NCBI GenBank assembly: GCA_017656335.1
Contig: JACDOA010000002.1
Location: 310,001 to 374,000, forward strand
Source: Thermosipho sp. (in: thermotogales)
Lineage (GTDB): Bacteria; Thermotogota; Thermotogae; Thermotogales; Fervidobacteriaceae
Length of the DNA stretch: 64,000 nucleotides
Direction of reading: 5' to 3'
Of this stretch, positions 1-9,928 are shown in pieces; position 1 is the first letter of the stretch; each line of letters begins with the position of its first letter. The notes under the pieces were generated by a model, which was not told the DNA's origin, made no database searches, and worked only from the letters and a program-made list of their open reading frames with translations. Both the position numbers and the translations under genes were made by a program.

Positions 1-768
1 TTGAATGTCCCCTTTATAACAGATGAAGTTTTATTAGAGACCGAATTAGAGGCTAATAAAGTGATTCAATCATGCTTAAAAGTAGAAGAGATAATTGTAG
101 AAAAGAATGAAGTAGAGAATTTTCCATTAAGAAAACAGTTAAGTGAAAAAGTTTCTGGAAAGGTGAGAATAATAAAAATAGGTGACTATGATTATTCTGC
201 TTGTGGAGGATATCATGTTAGCAACACAGGAGAGATTGGTCTTGTGAAAATTTTAAAAACTGAAAAGGTTAAAGGAAACCTTACAAGAGTGTATTTTATT
301 GCCGGATTAAAAGCGCTTGATTATTTTCAAAGATATACAAATATTTTAAGAAAATTATCAAATTTGTTAACTTCTTCAATATTTGAATTAGATGATCGCG
401 TTAAGCAGCTTCTTGAAAGGGTGAAGGAACAAAATTCTAAACTTGAAAATATTTCAGAGTCTTTAGCGAAAGAAAAAATCAAAGAACTAGAGAAAATAGC
501 CGAAGATATATTTTTTATAGAAGTTGATGAACTTATATCAAAATATCTTCCAAAATATTTTAAAGAACCGAATTCAATGCTTATTACTTATGATGGAATA
601 AAGTATACCTTTCTTTCAACTGGAAAATACAATATAAAAGAAATTATAGAAAAAATAAAATCAAAAATTTCTGGAAAAGGTGGCGGAGGAAAAGAGAGAG
701 GAACATTTATTCCTGAAAGAAAAATTGATATTAAAGAAATTATAGAATTTATGGAGGTGTTAAAATGA
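1..768 (+). CDS. Alanyl-tRNA editing protein, AlaX type (5' end missing)
   Basis: This is the C-terminal 255 residues of a freestanding editing protein that would hydrolyse mischarged alanyl-tRNA. The visible part has the second half of the synthetase-associated (SAD) editing domain, with the metal-site segment SACGGYHV near residue 67. A charged, coiled-coil-prone stretch follows at about 115-165, then a DHHA1-like tail with the glycine-rich GKGGGGKERG near residue 226. The N-terminal HxxxH part of the editing domain is absent, so the gene begins before the window and the TTG at base 1 is not a real start. Its stop overlaps the next gene by 4 bp (ATGA). It is upstream of gatA-gatB, another tRNA-charging quality function. 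The family assignment is fairly sure; the subtype is not. Confidence 0.8.
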   Translation: MNVPFITDEVLLETELEANKVIQSCLKVEEIIVEKNEVENFPLRKQLSEKVSGKVRIIKIGDYDYSACGGYHVSNTGEIGLVKILKTEKVKGNLTRVYFIAGLKALDYFQRYTNILRKLSNLLTSSIFELDDRVKQLLERVKEQNSKLENISESLAKEKIKELEKIAEDIFFIEVDELISKYLPKYFKEPNSMLITYDGIKYTFLSTGKYNIKEIIEKIKSKISGKGGGGKERGTFIPERKIDIKEIIEFMEVLK

Positions 769-1967
769 AAAAAAGAATTGTAATTATAGTCTTATCAGTA
801 CTTTCAATTATGATATTTTCTAATGCTCTTAAATTTGTTCCTAAAGAGTATGATTTTTTAACATATGTTCCAGATTTAACTACCCTGTACAACGAAATAA
901 AAAAGACAAACACTGGTGATATATTTGCAAACCAAGTTGGTTTAGAACAGATGATTAAAGGTGTTATTGAACAGCAACTAATGGTTGAAAATTATACGCT
1001 GGAAGACATTGATATTTTTAAAGAATTGTTAATAGCTGTAAACAAGGATGAAGTATTGTTTGTGATTGGTCCTTCGCAACACCCAGATAAAATAAAGGAT
1101 ATTCTTGAAAAATTTACTGGTCAAACTTTACCAGAAGATGTAAAAATTGAAGATGGGTATTTCATAATTGGAAAAAATTATGGTGGAGGAGCAATTCCAC
1201 AAAATTTGAACGATTATTTATCTAAGGGATATTTAGCTGTTAGTTATGTAAATACCCGTGAAGATAAATATGAGGTAAAAGGATATGGTTATCTTGAATC
1301 AAAAGATAACACACTTTCTTTTTATAACGAAATCGTTCCCCAAAACGATGAAACTAGAAATTTAATCAACGAGGTTTCTATGCAAAAAGGAAAAGAAATT
1401 TTAAAAGACGAAAATATTGGAGGAGATGTTTTTGCATTTGTTAACAGGAAACTTCCAGATTTTATTATGGGACTGATTTCTTCAGCTGCTACTGATAATG
1501 AATACCTCGAACTATTAAACGATTTTGATGGAACGGCATATTTATCTGCTGATATTTCTTCTCTTATTGTTGATGCGTTATCTGGCATAGCGCCTTCATC
1601 AGTACCATATTATGGAGTAATTTACTATAATTCTCCTTCCTGGGATAAATTAGAAGTTGATATCTCAAAATTTGAAACAATAAATGGAGTAAAGTATGGA
1701 GTTGTTACAAGTGATGAAGGTACCCCATTAACTTATATAAATTTGGAAAACGACAAGATTGTGTTATATGGTGTTTCTCCCGACAAATATGTTCCTGGAA
1801 ATAAGGATTTCGTAAAAAACAATTACAAAGATAATTATTTATTAGGTCTTTTTATTAATTTAGAACCAGCTATTTTTAATTTTGTAGGTATTGAAACAGA
1901 AGCCTATTTGAAAGTTTACAGTTTCATTCAGGACGGTAAAATTATTCAACAAGCAATTTTTAAATAA
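765..1967 (+). CDS. Exported protein of unknown function (paralogue of 17187-18596)
   Basis: I do not recognise a named family. The protein is 400 residues with an N-terminal signal peptide (KKR, then a hydrophobic core to about residue 20). The rest is soluble, and there is no cysteine cluster or catalytic motif. The start of the mature part, KFVPKEYDFLTYVP, is matched by NFVPYDYDIF at the same place in the exported protein at 17187-18596. Both then have a segment about a protein that is 'FANQ/FAKF' followed by a V/LFV(I/A)xG stretch. This suggests a paralogous pair in the periplasm or on the cell surface. It is translationally coupled to the AlaX gene (ATGA overlap), and gatA follows within 15 bp. 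Confidence 0.7.
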   Translation: MKKRIVIIVLSVLSIMIFSNALKFVPKEYDFLTYVPDLTTLYNEIKKTNTGDIFANQVGLEQMIKGVIEQQLMVENYTLEDIDIFKELLIAVNKDEVLFVIGPSQHPDKIKDILEKFTGQTLPEDVKIEDGYFIIGKNYGGGAIPQNLNDYLSKGYLAVSYVNTREDKYEVKGYGYLESKDNTLSFYNEIVPQNDETRNLINEVSMQKGKEILKDENIGGDVFAFVNRKLPDFIMGLISSAATDNEYLELLNDFDGTAYLSADISSLIVDALSGIAPSSVPYYGVIYYNSPSWDKLEVDISKFETINGVKYGVVTSDEGTPLTYINLENDKIVLYGVSPDKYVPGNKDFVKNNYKDNYLLGLFINLEPAIFNFVGIETEAYLKVYSFIQDGKIIQQAIFK

Positions 1968-1981
1968 ACGAGGTGAAAAAA

Positions 1982-3376
1982 TTGAGTAATTTTAGAAAAT
2001 TAACAATATCAGAAATTTTGAAAAATAAAGGATCTTATATAAAAGATTCATTAGAGACTATTAAAAAAGTCGATGAAGATATCAAAGCTTTTATTACAAT
2101 CAATGAAAAAGCAGAGGTTCTTCCTGGAAAATTTTCAGGAATCCCAATAGCAGTAAAAGATAATATTGTTACTAAAGGCTTAAAAACCACATGTGCTTCA
2201 AAGATTTTAGAGAATTATATACCTCCATATGATGCAACTGTGATAAAAAAAATAGAGAAAGCTGGATTTACAATTGTAGGAAAAACAAATTTAGATGAAT
2301 TTGCAATGGGTACAGGAACAGAATATTCCGCATTTTTTACAACTCGAAACCCCTGGGATTTAACTAAAGTAGCTGGGGGGAGTAGTGGGGGATCGGCGGC
2401 CGCTGTCGCGAGTGGAGAGGTAGTTGCTGCCTTGGGAAGTGATACCGGAGGTTCTATAAGGCAGCCGGCCGCTTTTTGTGGAGTAGTTGGTTTTAAGCCA
2501 ACATACGGATTGGTTTCAAGATATGGTCTAGTTGCTTTTGCGTCTTCTTTGGATCAAATCGGACCAATAACTAAAAATGTTGAAGATGCAGCAATCTTAA
2601 TGAATGTAATTGCGGGATATGATCCTTCGGATTCAACAACAGTTGATATGAACATTGATTTTACAGAATATTTAGATAAAGATTTTTCTAATGTAAAAGT
2701 TGCCTTTCCGAAAGAAATTTTTGGTGAAGGAATAGAGGAAGGCGTTGCTGAAAAGTTTGAGGAATTTATCGCATTTTTAGAAAAAAAGGGAGTCAAAGTT
2801 CAAGAGGTAGATTTTCCAGAATTAAAATATTCTGTAGCAACTTATTATATAATTGCGCCTGCCGAAGTTAGTTCAAACCTTTCTAGGTTTGATGGGATAA
2901 GATATGGAAATAGAATAGAAGAAGAAGGTCTTTTGGAAACCTATTTAAATACAAGGTCAAAAAATTTAGGTCCAGAGGTAATAAGAAGGATTATGATTGG
3001 TACATTTACATTGAGCGCAGCTTATTACGATGCGTATTTTGAGAAGGCTCAAAAAGTTCGAAGGATAATAACCAAAAAAATTGAAGAATTGTTAGACGAG
3101 TTTGATTTTATTGTTACTCCTACATCACCTATTACAGCTTTCAAAATTGGTGAAATAAAGGATCCCCTTATCTATTATTTAATGGACATTTTTACAATTC
3201 CTGCCAATCTTGCAGGAATTCCTGCAATAAGCATACCTTTTGGTTTTTCAAATAATTTACCAGTAGGAATACAAATCATGGGTAAAAAATTTGATGATGC
3301 AAGAGTACTTGGTTTTTCAAGATTTATTGAAAAAGATATTCCTAAAGTTTTTCCGTTCGAGGAGGAAGAAAAATGA
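1982..3376 (+). CDS. gatA: Asp-tRNA(Asn)/Glu-tRNA(Gln) amidotransferase subunit A
   Basis: GatA is the amidase subunit that releases ammonia from glutamine and passes it to GatB, converting Glu-tRNA(Gln) or Asp-tRNA(Asn) to the amide form. The amidase signature is complete: the catalytic lysine in IAVKDN (about residue 60), the serine-rich loop GGSSGGSAA (about 133-141), and the nucleophile region [10 protein letters not shown] (about 155-164). A GTG at 1973 is also in frame, but it lies inside the ribosome binding site GAGGTG (1970-1975). TTG at 1982 has normal spacing and is preferred, giving 464 residues. gatB follows with a 4-bp overlap. No gatC is in the window, so that subunit must be encoded elsewhere or be unrecognised. 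Confidence 0.95.
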   Translation: MSNFRKLTISEILKNKGSYIKDSLETIKKVDEDIKAFITINEKAEVLPGKFSGIPIAVKDNIVTKGLKTTCASKILENYIPPYDATVIKKIEKAGFTIVGKTNLDEFAMGTGTEYSAFFTTRNPWDLTKVAGGSSGGSAAAVASGEVVAALGSDTGGSIRQPAAFCGVVGFKPTYGLVSRYGLVAFASSLDQIGPITKNVEDAAILMNVIAGYDPSDSTTVDMNIDFTEYLDKDFSNVKVAFPKEIFGEGIEEGVAEKFEEFIAFLEKKGVKVQEVDFPELKYSVATYYIIAPAEVSSNLSRFDGIRYGNRIEEEGLLETYLNTRSKNLGPEVIRRIMIGTFTLSAAYYDAYFEKAQKVRRIITKKIEELLDEFDFIVTPTSPITAFKIGEIKDPLIYYLMDIFTIPANLAGIPAISIPFGFSNNLPVGIQIMGKKFDDARVLGFSRFIEKDIPKVFPFEEEEK

Positions 3377-4803
3377 GATTTAAACCAGTAATAGGTCTCG
3401 AGATTCATGTTCAATTAAATACAAAAACAAAAGCTTTTTGTTCTTGTCCCGCAGATGTTTTTGAGTTAGAACCAAATTCTGCAGTTTGTCCAGTTTGTAC
3501 AGGACAGCCTGGAGCTTTACCCGTACCTTCTGAAGAAATGTTTGAATTTGGTATTTTACTTGCTACAGCATTAAACTGCAAAATTCATGAATATTCCAGA
3601 TTCGATAGAAAAAACTATTTCTACCCAGATTTACCGAAAGGATACCAAATAACTCAATTTTTTCATCCACTAGCTACAGAAGGGTATTTAGAATTAAACG
3701 GCAAAAAAGTAAAAATAAGAAGAATTCATTTAGAAGAAGATGCAGGTAAATTAATTCATTCTGCTGAAACAATTACAGAGGCAAAATATTCATATGTTGA
3801 TATGAATAGATGCGGTGTGCCTCTAGCAGAGATAGTAACTGATCCAGATATCGATTCTCCACGAGAAGCAAGAGAATTTTTGGAAAAATTGAGACAAATT
3901 TTGAGGTATATTGGTGTAAGCACTGGTGATATGGAAAAAGGAGCTTTGAGATGTGATGCTAATATTTCTGTTATAGATACAGAAACAGGTATTCAAAGTA
4001 ATAAGGTTGAAGTAAAAAATATGAATTCATTTAAATTTGTGGAAAAAGCTCTGGAATACGAATATGGAAGAATAGTTGAATTAATGAAAGAAGGTAAAGA
4101 AGTTGAAAAGGAGACAAGGGGTTGGGATTTAAGTTCCAAAACCACTATTTCTATGAGAAGCAAAGAGGAGGCAAATGATTATAGGTATTTCCCAGAACCA
4201 GACATACCACCTGTAATTTTGTCAAAAGACTATATAAATAACATCAAATCCAGAATACCCGAATTACCAGATGAAAAATTATTAAGATTCAAAAATGAGT
4301 ATGGATTGGGAGATTATGAAGCAAAAATTTTAACTTCAAGTGTTCAACTTGCAAATTATTTTGAAGAATGTGTGAGGATCACTAAAAACCCAAAGGAAAC
4401 ATCTAACTGGTTTTTGACAGAATTATTAAGATTTGTGAGCCCTGAGGATAATTTCCAAAATTTAAAAATTAAACCGGAACATTTTAAAGAACTTTTTGAT
4501 ATGGTAAATAATAGAGAAATTTCAAGAAATATAGCTAAGAATGTATTTGAAGAGACCTTCAAAACAGGAAAAAATCCAAGAGAAATTGTAGAAAAGAAGG
4601 GTTTAAAAATTGTTGGTGATGAATCAATGATAGAAGAAATTTTAAGAAAACTAATTGATCAGAATCCTGATAAAGTACAGGCTTATAAAAATGGCAAAAC
4701 GGGACTGCTTGGATTTTTTGTCGGTGGTGTTATGAAAGAAACAAAAGGAAAAGCAGATCCAAGAAAGGTAAATGAGATTGCCAGAAAATTACTTTCTGAT
4801 TAA
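3373..4803 (+). CDS. gatB: Asp-tRNA(Asn)/Glu-tRNA(Gln) amidotransferase subunit B
   Basis: GatB binds the mischarged tRNA and does the kinase/transamidation step with ammonia supplied by GatA. The 476 residues match the usual family length. The N-terminal GLEIHVQL motif is followed by a zinc-type cysteine set (CSCP near residue 27 and CPVC near 40). The phosphorylation core includes [16 protein letters not shown] and [14 protein letters not shown]. The C-terminal YqeY-like tRNA-binding tail ends with [20 protein letters not shown]. It overlaps gatA by 4 bp and is almost certainly translated together with it. Confidence 0.96.
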   Translation: MRFKPVIGLEIHVQLNTKTKAFCSCPADVFELEPNSAVCPVCTGQPGALPVPSEEMFEFGILLATALNCKIHEYSRFDRKNYFYPDLPKGYQITQFFHPLATEGYLELNGKKVKIRRIHLEEDAGKLIHSAETITEAKYSYVDMNRCGVPLAEIVTDPDIDSPREAREFLEKLRQILRYIGVSTGDMEKGALRCDANISVIDTETGIQSNKVEVKNMNSFKFVEKALEYEYGRIVELMKEGKEVEKETRGWDLSSKTTISMRSKEEANDYRYFPEPDIPPVILSKDYINNIKSRIPELPDEKLLRFKNEYGLGDYEAKILTSSVQLANYFEECVRITKNPKETSNWFLTELLRFVSPEDNFQNLKIKPEHFKELFDMVNNREISRNIAKNVFEETFKTGKNPREIVEKKGLKIVGDESMIEEILRKLIDQNPDKVQAYKNGKTGLLGFFVGGVMKETKGKADPRKVNEIARKLLSD

Positions 4804-4821
4804 AAATTTTGAGGTGGTAAT

Positions 4822-5607
4822 ATGAAGAAACATTTTGCACTGATTTTTATTTTCATGCTGTCTTTTATTGCCTTTTCTGGAACTTTTGCAATATTTAATG
4901 AATATTTTCTTCTAGAAGCTTCTCCGATTTTATTATCTGTGGGAGAAAATGCATTTGGGGTTGGATTTGTTTATTCTACTTCCAAAACTCAATATACTGA
5001 AACCAAGATAGGATTTTTAAAAATTAAAAAGCCATCTGAGAAGGAATATTTGGATTTTTCCGTAATTTTAGGCCCCATGTATGGAGTGTATACTTCTATA
5101 AGGTATGAAAATTTGAATTATCCTGTTTCCTCACAATATTTGGAATTTTTTGTTACAAATAAAATTAGTTTTATTTCATCGCAAAAAAAGACATTTTATG
5201 CTTTAGGCCCCATATCATTAAATTCTGAAAGTAGTTTTTTGAAGCAAAATAATGAATTTGGTTATTCTTTCTCGCGTTATTTTGGAAAAATTCAGAATCT
5301 TTCGGGATATTTTTTGAAATTAGATAATGCATATCTTTTGGGTTATTTATATCCTTTAGATGCATCTTTAGAACAAGGTATATTGGCAGGCTTGGGAACT
5401 GAAGATTTCAATCAATTATATCTAAATTTTGGAATTAGGAAATATTTTAAAGCAGGAGATTTAAAAGGTTTTGGATTTACTTACCTTTATGTTGATAAAG
5501 ATGATTTGGGCAACATAAAGTATTTTAGTGGTTTAAAATTTTTGGGACCATTGAAGGGAGATTTAATATTCTGGGATGGCAAATTCACTTTCAGAATTAA
5601 TTGGTGA
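4822..5607 (+). CDS. Exported protein, possible outer-membrane beta-barrel
   Basis: No family is recognised. The 261 residues begin with a clear signal peptide (KKH, then a hydrophobic core ending around SGTFA). The mature part is rich in aromatic and alternating polar/hydrophobic residues, with recurring LGP turns (VILGPMYG, ALGPIS, FLGPLKG). The last residues are FTFRINW. A C-terminal aromatic after alternating residues is typical of outer-membrane beta-barrels, and the exported protein at 48977-49699 ends the same way (EFPIW). The barrel idea is inference. The 3' end overlaps the downstream radical SAM gene by 32 bp. Confidence 0.65.
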   Translation: MKKHFALIFIFMLSFIAFSGTFAIFNEYFLLEASPILLSVGENAFGVGFVYSTSKTQYTETKIGFLKIKKPSEKEYLDFSVILGPMYGVYTSIRYENLNYPVSSQYLEFFVTNKISFISSQKKTFYALGPISLNSESSFLKQNNEFGYSFSRYFGKIQNLSGYFLKLDNAYLLGYLYPLDASLEQGILAGLGTEDFNQLYLNFGIRKYFKAGDLKGFGFTYLYVDKDDLGNIKYFSGLKFLGPLKGDLIFWDGKFTFRINW

Positions 5608-6703
5608 TTTTAATAAAATTTCATTGTATATTCATATCCCTTTTTGCAAAAAAAGATGTTATTATTGCGATTTTGTGAGTTTTACAGAAGGAAGCATAGA
5701 AAATTACATAAGTGCGCTTTTAAGCGAAGTTGATTTGTATAGGGAGAAGTTGAAAAGGGGAGTTAAAACTCTTTATATAGGAGGAGGTACTCCAAGTTTT
5801 ATTAATGAATATTATATAAAGAAAATAGTTGAAAAATTAAGTGAGTATTTAAAACTGGAAGAGTTTACAATAGAAGTTAACCCTGATTCTTTTGATGAAT
5901 ACAAAGCAAAATTTTATAAGGATTTGGGAATAAATAGACTTAGCATAGGGATACAAACTTTTGATGATATAGTTTTGAAAAAATCCGGAAGAACTCATGA
6001 TGCAAAAGAAGCATTAAGGGCGTATGAGATTGCAACAAAATATTTTGAGAACGTAAATGTTGATTTTATAATTGGACTCCCTGGAGAAACTTGGAGAAGC
6101 ATTGAGGGAATTGTTGATTTTATAAGAGTTTATACTCCAAAACATATTTCACTATATCTTTTAGAAATACACGAAGGGACTTTGATTTCTCAATTTTACA
6201 AAAAGCATCCAGATGAAGTATATGAAAGATATGATGCTGTTTTAACATTTTTAAAGTCAAGTGGTTATGAACGATATGAAATTTCTAATTTTGCATTAGA
6301 AGGTAAATATAGCAAACACAACTTGGTTTATTGGGCAAATTTAGATTATGTTGGTCTTGGAATCTCGGCTGGTGGTCATTTGGACAGTATGCGGTATAAT
6401 AACGTTTCAACTTTTGAACAATATTACACAAAGCTCAAAAAGAAGGAGTATCCAATAGAGTATAAAGTTATTAATAAGATTGAACGCGAAACTTTAGAAA
6501 GTATATTTATGATGCTTAGAACAAAGTGGGGAATTGATAAAAAGCTTATTGCAAATTTACCCAAATTAGATACAGTACTGGATATTCTTTCATCAAAATA
6601 TGAGTTTTTTGATGGGACAAAGTTAAATGAAACTGGTATGGATTTTTCAAATTTGTTTTTAGGAGAGCTTTTAAAGATATGGGAGGATTTCTATGAGAAC
6701 TAG
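5576..6703 (+). CDS. hemW: HemW-like radical SAM protein
   Basis: This is a radical SAM enzyme of the HemN/HemW group. IHIPFCKKRCYYCDF near residue 20 carries the CxxxCxxC set for the 4Fe-4S cluster, followed by TLYIGGGTPS (the GGGTP SAM motif) and RLSIGIQTFDD. HemW proteins are known as haem-binding chaperones rather than true coproporphyrinogen oxidases; HemW is the better fit because no other haem genes are nearby. The ATG at 5576 lies inside the upstream gene, with only a distant GAAGGGAG. A start slightly downstream is possible, because family members often begin close to the IHIPFC motif. Confidence 0.82.
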   Translation: MANSLSELIGDFNKISLYIHIPFCKKRCYYCDFVSFTEGSIENYISALLSEVDLYREKLKRGVKTLYIGGGTPSFINEYYIKKIVEKLSEYLKLEEFTIEVNPDSFDEYKAKFYKDLGINRLSIGIQTFDDIVLKKSGRTHDAKEALRAYEIATKYFENVNVDFIIGLPGETWRSIEGIVDFIRVYTPKHISLYLLEIHEGTLISQFYKKHPDEVYERYDAVLTFLKSSGYERYEISNFALEGKYSKHNLVYWANLDYVGLGISAGGHLDSMRYNNVSTFEQYYTKLKKKEYPIEYKVINKIERETLESIFMMLRTKWGIDKKLIANLPKLDTVLDILSSKYEFFDGTKLNETGMDFSNLFLGELLKIWEDFYEN

Positions 6704-7775
6704 TGTTGCAATACTGTTTATAACAATACTTGTTTTGTTTACAATAGGTTCTATTGCAATATATAGTTTAGATTTTGCCAAGGAATATTATTATTCACAA
6801 AGTTCCAATTTGTTTGAGAAATATATTGTTAATATAATTTTAGGTACCGTTACTTTTTTAACTTTTGCTTTTTTTATGCCATACGATATTGAAAAGTATT
6901 ATAATGTTTTTTACGTTTTTGCCAATTTGGTATTACTTCTTCCATTATTTTTCCCACCGGTAAACGGGGCTCACCGATGGTTAATGATTGGTGGTTTTAG
7001 TTTTCAACCATCTGAAATATCAAAAATTTTTCTTATCCTATTTTTCTCAATTTATATCAAAAAAAACAGAGAAAAGATGAATACTTTTTACACAGGAGTT
7101 GTAAAACCATTTTTGTTTATACTTCCTCCTTTATTTTTAATTGTAATTGAACCTGATTTAAGTACTTCTGCACTTATTTTCCTTACAATAATTACTTTGT
7201 TATATTTTGGGGGGGCAAAATTATTACATCTATTATCAGTTTTTGCAGGCTTAGGAGTATTTGGTTTTTTTGCCCTTCAATTTGGTTTAATACATTCCTA
7301 TCAACTTGGAAGGATTAGTTCTTATTTTTCCAGACAAATGCCATGGCAGTTAGAAATAGCTTTAAAAGCGATAAATAATGGTGGATTTGTAGGGACTGGA
7401 CCGGCTTTAGGAAAATTTTTCTTAACAGTTCCTGCTGCTGAATCTGATTTTATAGTTGCTGTAATTGGTGAAAATTTGGGATATATAGGAATTATCGTTT
7501 TAATTGTTAGTTATTTATTAATTGCAATCTCTCTTATCCGAGTATCTGAGGAGATTAATAATGAAATTTTAAGATATTTTACATGGGGATATACTGCTCT
7601 AATGCTTTTTCATGTCGTTTTCAACACAGGAGTTGTTAGTGGGGTTTTCCCTATCACGGGTATTCCACTTCCATTTGTTAGTTATGGTGGTAGTTCCCTT
7701 TTATCATTTTCTATGGGTTTAGGAATAATAATTTCTGGCTTTTTTAATGAGTTAGAAGGTGCTAAGACAAAATAG
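6693..7775 (+). CDS. FtsW/RodA/SpoVE family peptidoglycan polymerase
   Basis: This is a polytopic membrane protein of 360 residues with about 9-10 hydrophobic segments. Family motifs are in order: NGAHRWLMIGGFSFQPSE (about 90), EPDLST (about 150), the loop PAAESDFIVAVIGENLG (about 248) with the conserved aspartate, and PLPFVSYGGSSLL near the C-terminus. SEDS proteins of this kind polymerise lipid II glycan strands together with a class B penicillin-binding protein. Whether this is the division (FtsW) or elongation (RodA) enzyme cannot be decided from sequence alone. The ATG has GGGAGG upstream and overlaps the previous gene by 11 bp. Confidence 0.9.
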   Translation: MRTSVAILFITILVLFTIGSIAIYSLDFAKEYYYSQSSNLFEKYIVNIILGTVTFLTFAFFMPYDIEKYYNVFYVFANLVLLLPLFFPPVNGAHRWLMIGGFSFQPSEISKIFLILFFSIYIKKNREKMNTFYTGVVKPFLFILPPLFLIVIEPDLSTSALIFLTIITLLYFGGAKLLHLLSVFAGLGVFGFFALQFGLIHSYQLGRISSYFSRQMPWQLEIALKAINNGGFVGTGPALGKFFLTVPAAESDFIVAVIGENLGYIGIIVLIVSYLLIAISLIRVSEEINNEILRYFTWGYTALMLFHVVFNTGVVSGVFPITGIPLPFVSYGGSSLLSFSMGLGIIISGFFNELEGAKTK

Positions 7776-7787
7776 GAGGATGATATT

Positions 7788-8711
7788 TTGATTTTTCTTG
7801 ATTCAATTGTTGAAAACGTTTCAAAGGTTATAAAAGGAAAAGATGAGAAAATAAAAATTATTAGTTCTTGTCTTTTAGCAGGTGGTCATGTGCTTTTGGA
7901 GGATGTTCCAGGAGTTGGAAAGACAATGCTTGCAAGAGCTCTTGCAAAGACATTTGATCTTGATTTTAAAAGGGTACAGTTTACTCCTGATATCTTACCT
8001 ACCGATTTAACTGGGTTATATATTTTTGAAAAAGATACAGGACAATTTGTTTTTAAAAGGGGGCCTTTGTTTACTAATGTTTTATTAGCAGATGAAATTA
8101 ATAGAGCTACTCCAAGGACCCAATCTGCTCTTTTAGAAGCTATGGAAGAAAAACAGGTAACTGTTGAAGGAATAACTCATCATCTTCCGGATGTGTTTTT
8201 TACAATTGCAACTCAAAATCCCATAGAATCTGAAGGTACTTTTCCGCTCCCGGAAGCCCAGTTGGATAGATTTATGATTAGAATTGATATAGGTTATCCC
8301 GAAAAGGATAACGAAAAAGAAATGCTGGTTTCTCAATTTGATCATCATCCAATAGAAGATATAAAACCAGTGATTTCAAGGCAGGAATTAAAAAATAAAA
8401 TAGAAGAAGTGAAAAAGATTAAAATTAGTGATTCGATTTTAGAATATATACTTGATATAGTAAATGCGACAAGAAATCACGAGGATATAAAAGTTGGTGC
8501 CAGTCCTAGAGCTTCGATTGTTTTGATGAAACTTTCCAAAGCATTTGCGTACCTTGAAGGAAGGGACTTTGTTATTCCAGATGATATAAAATATCTTGCA
8601 CCTTATGTATTGAATCACAGAATTATTTTGACAATAGAAGCTAAAATAAAGAGGCTTAATCCCTTTGAAATAATAAATGAAGTTTTGAATGAAGTAAAAG
8701 TGGTGAAGTAA
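7788..8711 (+). CDS. MoxR-family AAA+ ATPase
   Basis: A 307-residue AAA+ ATPase of the MoxR group. Walker A is DVPGVGKTMLARAL (about residue 40) and Walker B is LLADEINRATPRTQSALLEAME (given in two halves: LLADEINRA, then TPRTQSALLEAME). The sensor region is FFTIATQNPIESEGTFPLPE, with LDRFM after it. MoxR ATPases usually act as chaperones for von Willebrand-type proteins encoded beside them. The next two genes (DUF58, then membrane DUF4129) are the standard partners, often linked to envelope stress. The start is TTG at 7788, preceded by AGGAGGA at 7774-7780. Confidence 0.93.
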   Translation: MIFLDSIVENVSKVIKGKDEKIKIISSCLLAGGHVLLEDVPGVGKTMLARALAKTFDLDFKRVQFTPDILPTDLTGLYIFEKDTGQFVFKRGPLFTNVLLADEINRATPRTQSALLEAMEEKQVTVEGITHHLPDVFFTIATQNPIESEGTFPLPEAQLDRFMIRIDIGYPEKDNEKEMLVSQFDHHPIEDIKPVISRQELKNKIEEVKKIKISDSILEYILDIVNATRNHEDIKVGASPRASIVLMKLSKAFAYLEGRDFVIPDDIKYLAPYVLNHRIILTIEAKIKRLNPFEIINEVLNEVKVVK

Positions 8712-8713
8712 AA

Positions 8714-9928
8714 ATGGAAATTCAAAATAATCAATTGGTTTTCTTAACGGTGATAGTTATCTTTTTAAACCTTTTTAATATCAATGGTGTTTCATTGTTT
8801 TTACTGGCGTTAGTAGTTTACGAATGGATAGAATTTAAAATTACGATTAATAAAATAGAAAGAATAAAACTGGCTGCATTTTTTAAAAACAAAAGAGCTT
8901 TAATAGGCGAAAATGTGGAATTTGTAATAAATATTTCTAATTCTAAAAAGGGCATGAAATTTACTGTATCTATACCTGAATTAGCCATTAGTAAAATGAA
9001 TGTAATTACAAAATCAAGTGCTACAAAAATATCGTTTTATCATTCATATCATACCCGTGGTAAAAAAATAATTAATAAGGTATTTTTGAACTATAGTTCT
9101 CCATTTTTTAAAGTGATAAAGAAATTTGATATAAAAGAAGAAATTTTTATTCTCCCAAATTTTGAGTTTGTTAGATTTAATAAAGAAAAAATTTTGGAAT
9201 TAATTCCCAATTTATCCAGTTATTTAAGACTTTTGGAAGATCCGACACATATAATTGGTATTAGAGAGTATAATAATGATCCTGTAAAAAAAATACATTG
9301 GAAATTATCTGCAAAGTTTGACAAATTGTTGGTCAAAAACTATGAATTTTCCTCTCAAGGAAAGTTGTTTGTGGCCTTATTTTTGAATCTCCATCCAGAG
9401 ATTTTTTCCAAAAGGGCATGGCTTCCAATTCTGAAAAAGTATACCGAAGATGTTATTGCAGGAATAGCGGGAATTATAAAAGAAGCCATTGAAAAAAACA
9501 TACCAACACGACTCTTAGTAGATACAAAAGATGGTATAAAAAGTGTATTTTCGAAAGATTGGATAGACCATTTTGATCTTCTTGCTCAAGCGTATGGTTC
9601 AACCGAAGTTTACAATTATGAAGTGTATGAAAAAATAGAAAATGAAATAGGCTACAATGATACTTTATTGATTGTTTCTATGTATCTTACTGAAAATGAC
9701 ATTCCTTATATTTTAAGATTAAGAGAAAAATGCTCAAAAATCATTGTTCTAATACTTCCATATGGTTTTAGAAAGTATAGTACAAAAAAATTCAAGACTT
9801 ATTTAAACATTCCACCTGATATTATAGAACTTCAAAAAAAGGCTCTAATTTTGCGTGAAAACGATATATTTGTAGAAGTATATAGTGAAAACACAGCGTT
9901 TCAGGAGGGTATTGAACTTGTTAATTGA
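8714..9928 (+). CDS. DUF58 domain protein, MoxR partner
   Basis: This protein has 404 residues. Two hydrophobic segments near the N-terminus (about 8-40) anchor it in the membrane. A beta-rich middle follows. The DUF58 signature is at about 180-205, where GIREYNNDPVKKIHWKLSAK precedes LLVKNYEF; this is the conserved 'R-Y-D-P-hxIxW-xxSA' region. DUF58 proteins have a von Willebrand A-like C-terminal half and pair with MoxR ATPases. The start ATG lies 2 bp after the moxR stop, so the two are co-translated. The C-terminus overlaps the next gene by 11 bp if that gene starts at 9918. Confidence 0.88.
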   Translation: MEIQNNQLVFLTVIVIFLNLFNINGVSLFLLALVVYEWIEFKITINKIERIKLAAFFKNKRALIGENVEFVINISNSKKGMKFTVSIPELAISKMNVITKSSATKISFYHSYHTRGKKIINKVFLNYSSPFFKVIKKFDIKEEIFILPNFEFVRFNKEKILELIPNLSSYLRLLEDPTHIIGIREYNNDPVKKIHWKLSAKFDKLLVKNYEFSSQGKLFVALFLNLHPEIFSKRAWLPILKKYTEDVIAGIAGIIKEAIEKNIPTRLLVDTKDGIKSVFSKDWIDHFDLLAQAYGSTEVYNYEVYEKIENEIGYNDTLLIVSMYLTENDIPYILRLREKCSKIIVLILPYGFRKYSTKKFKTYLNIPPDIIELQKKALILRENDIFVEVYSENTAFQEGIELVN

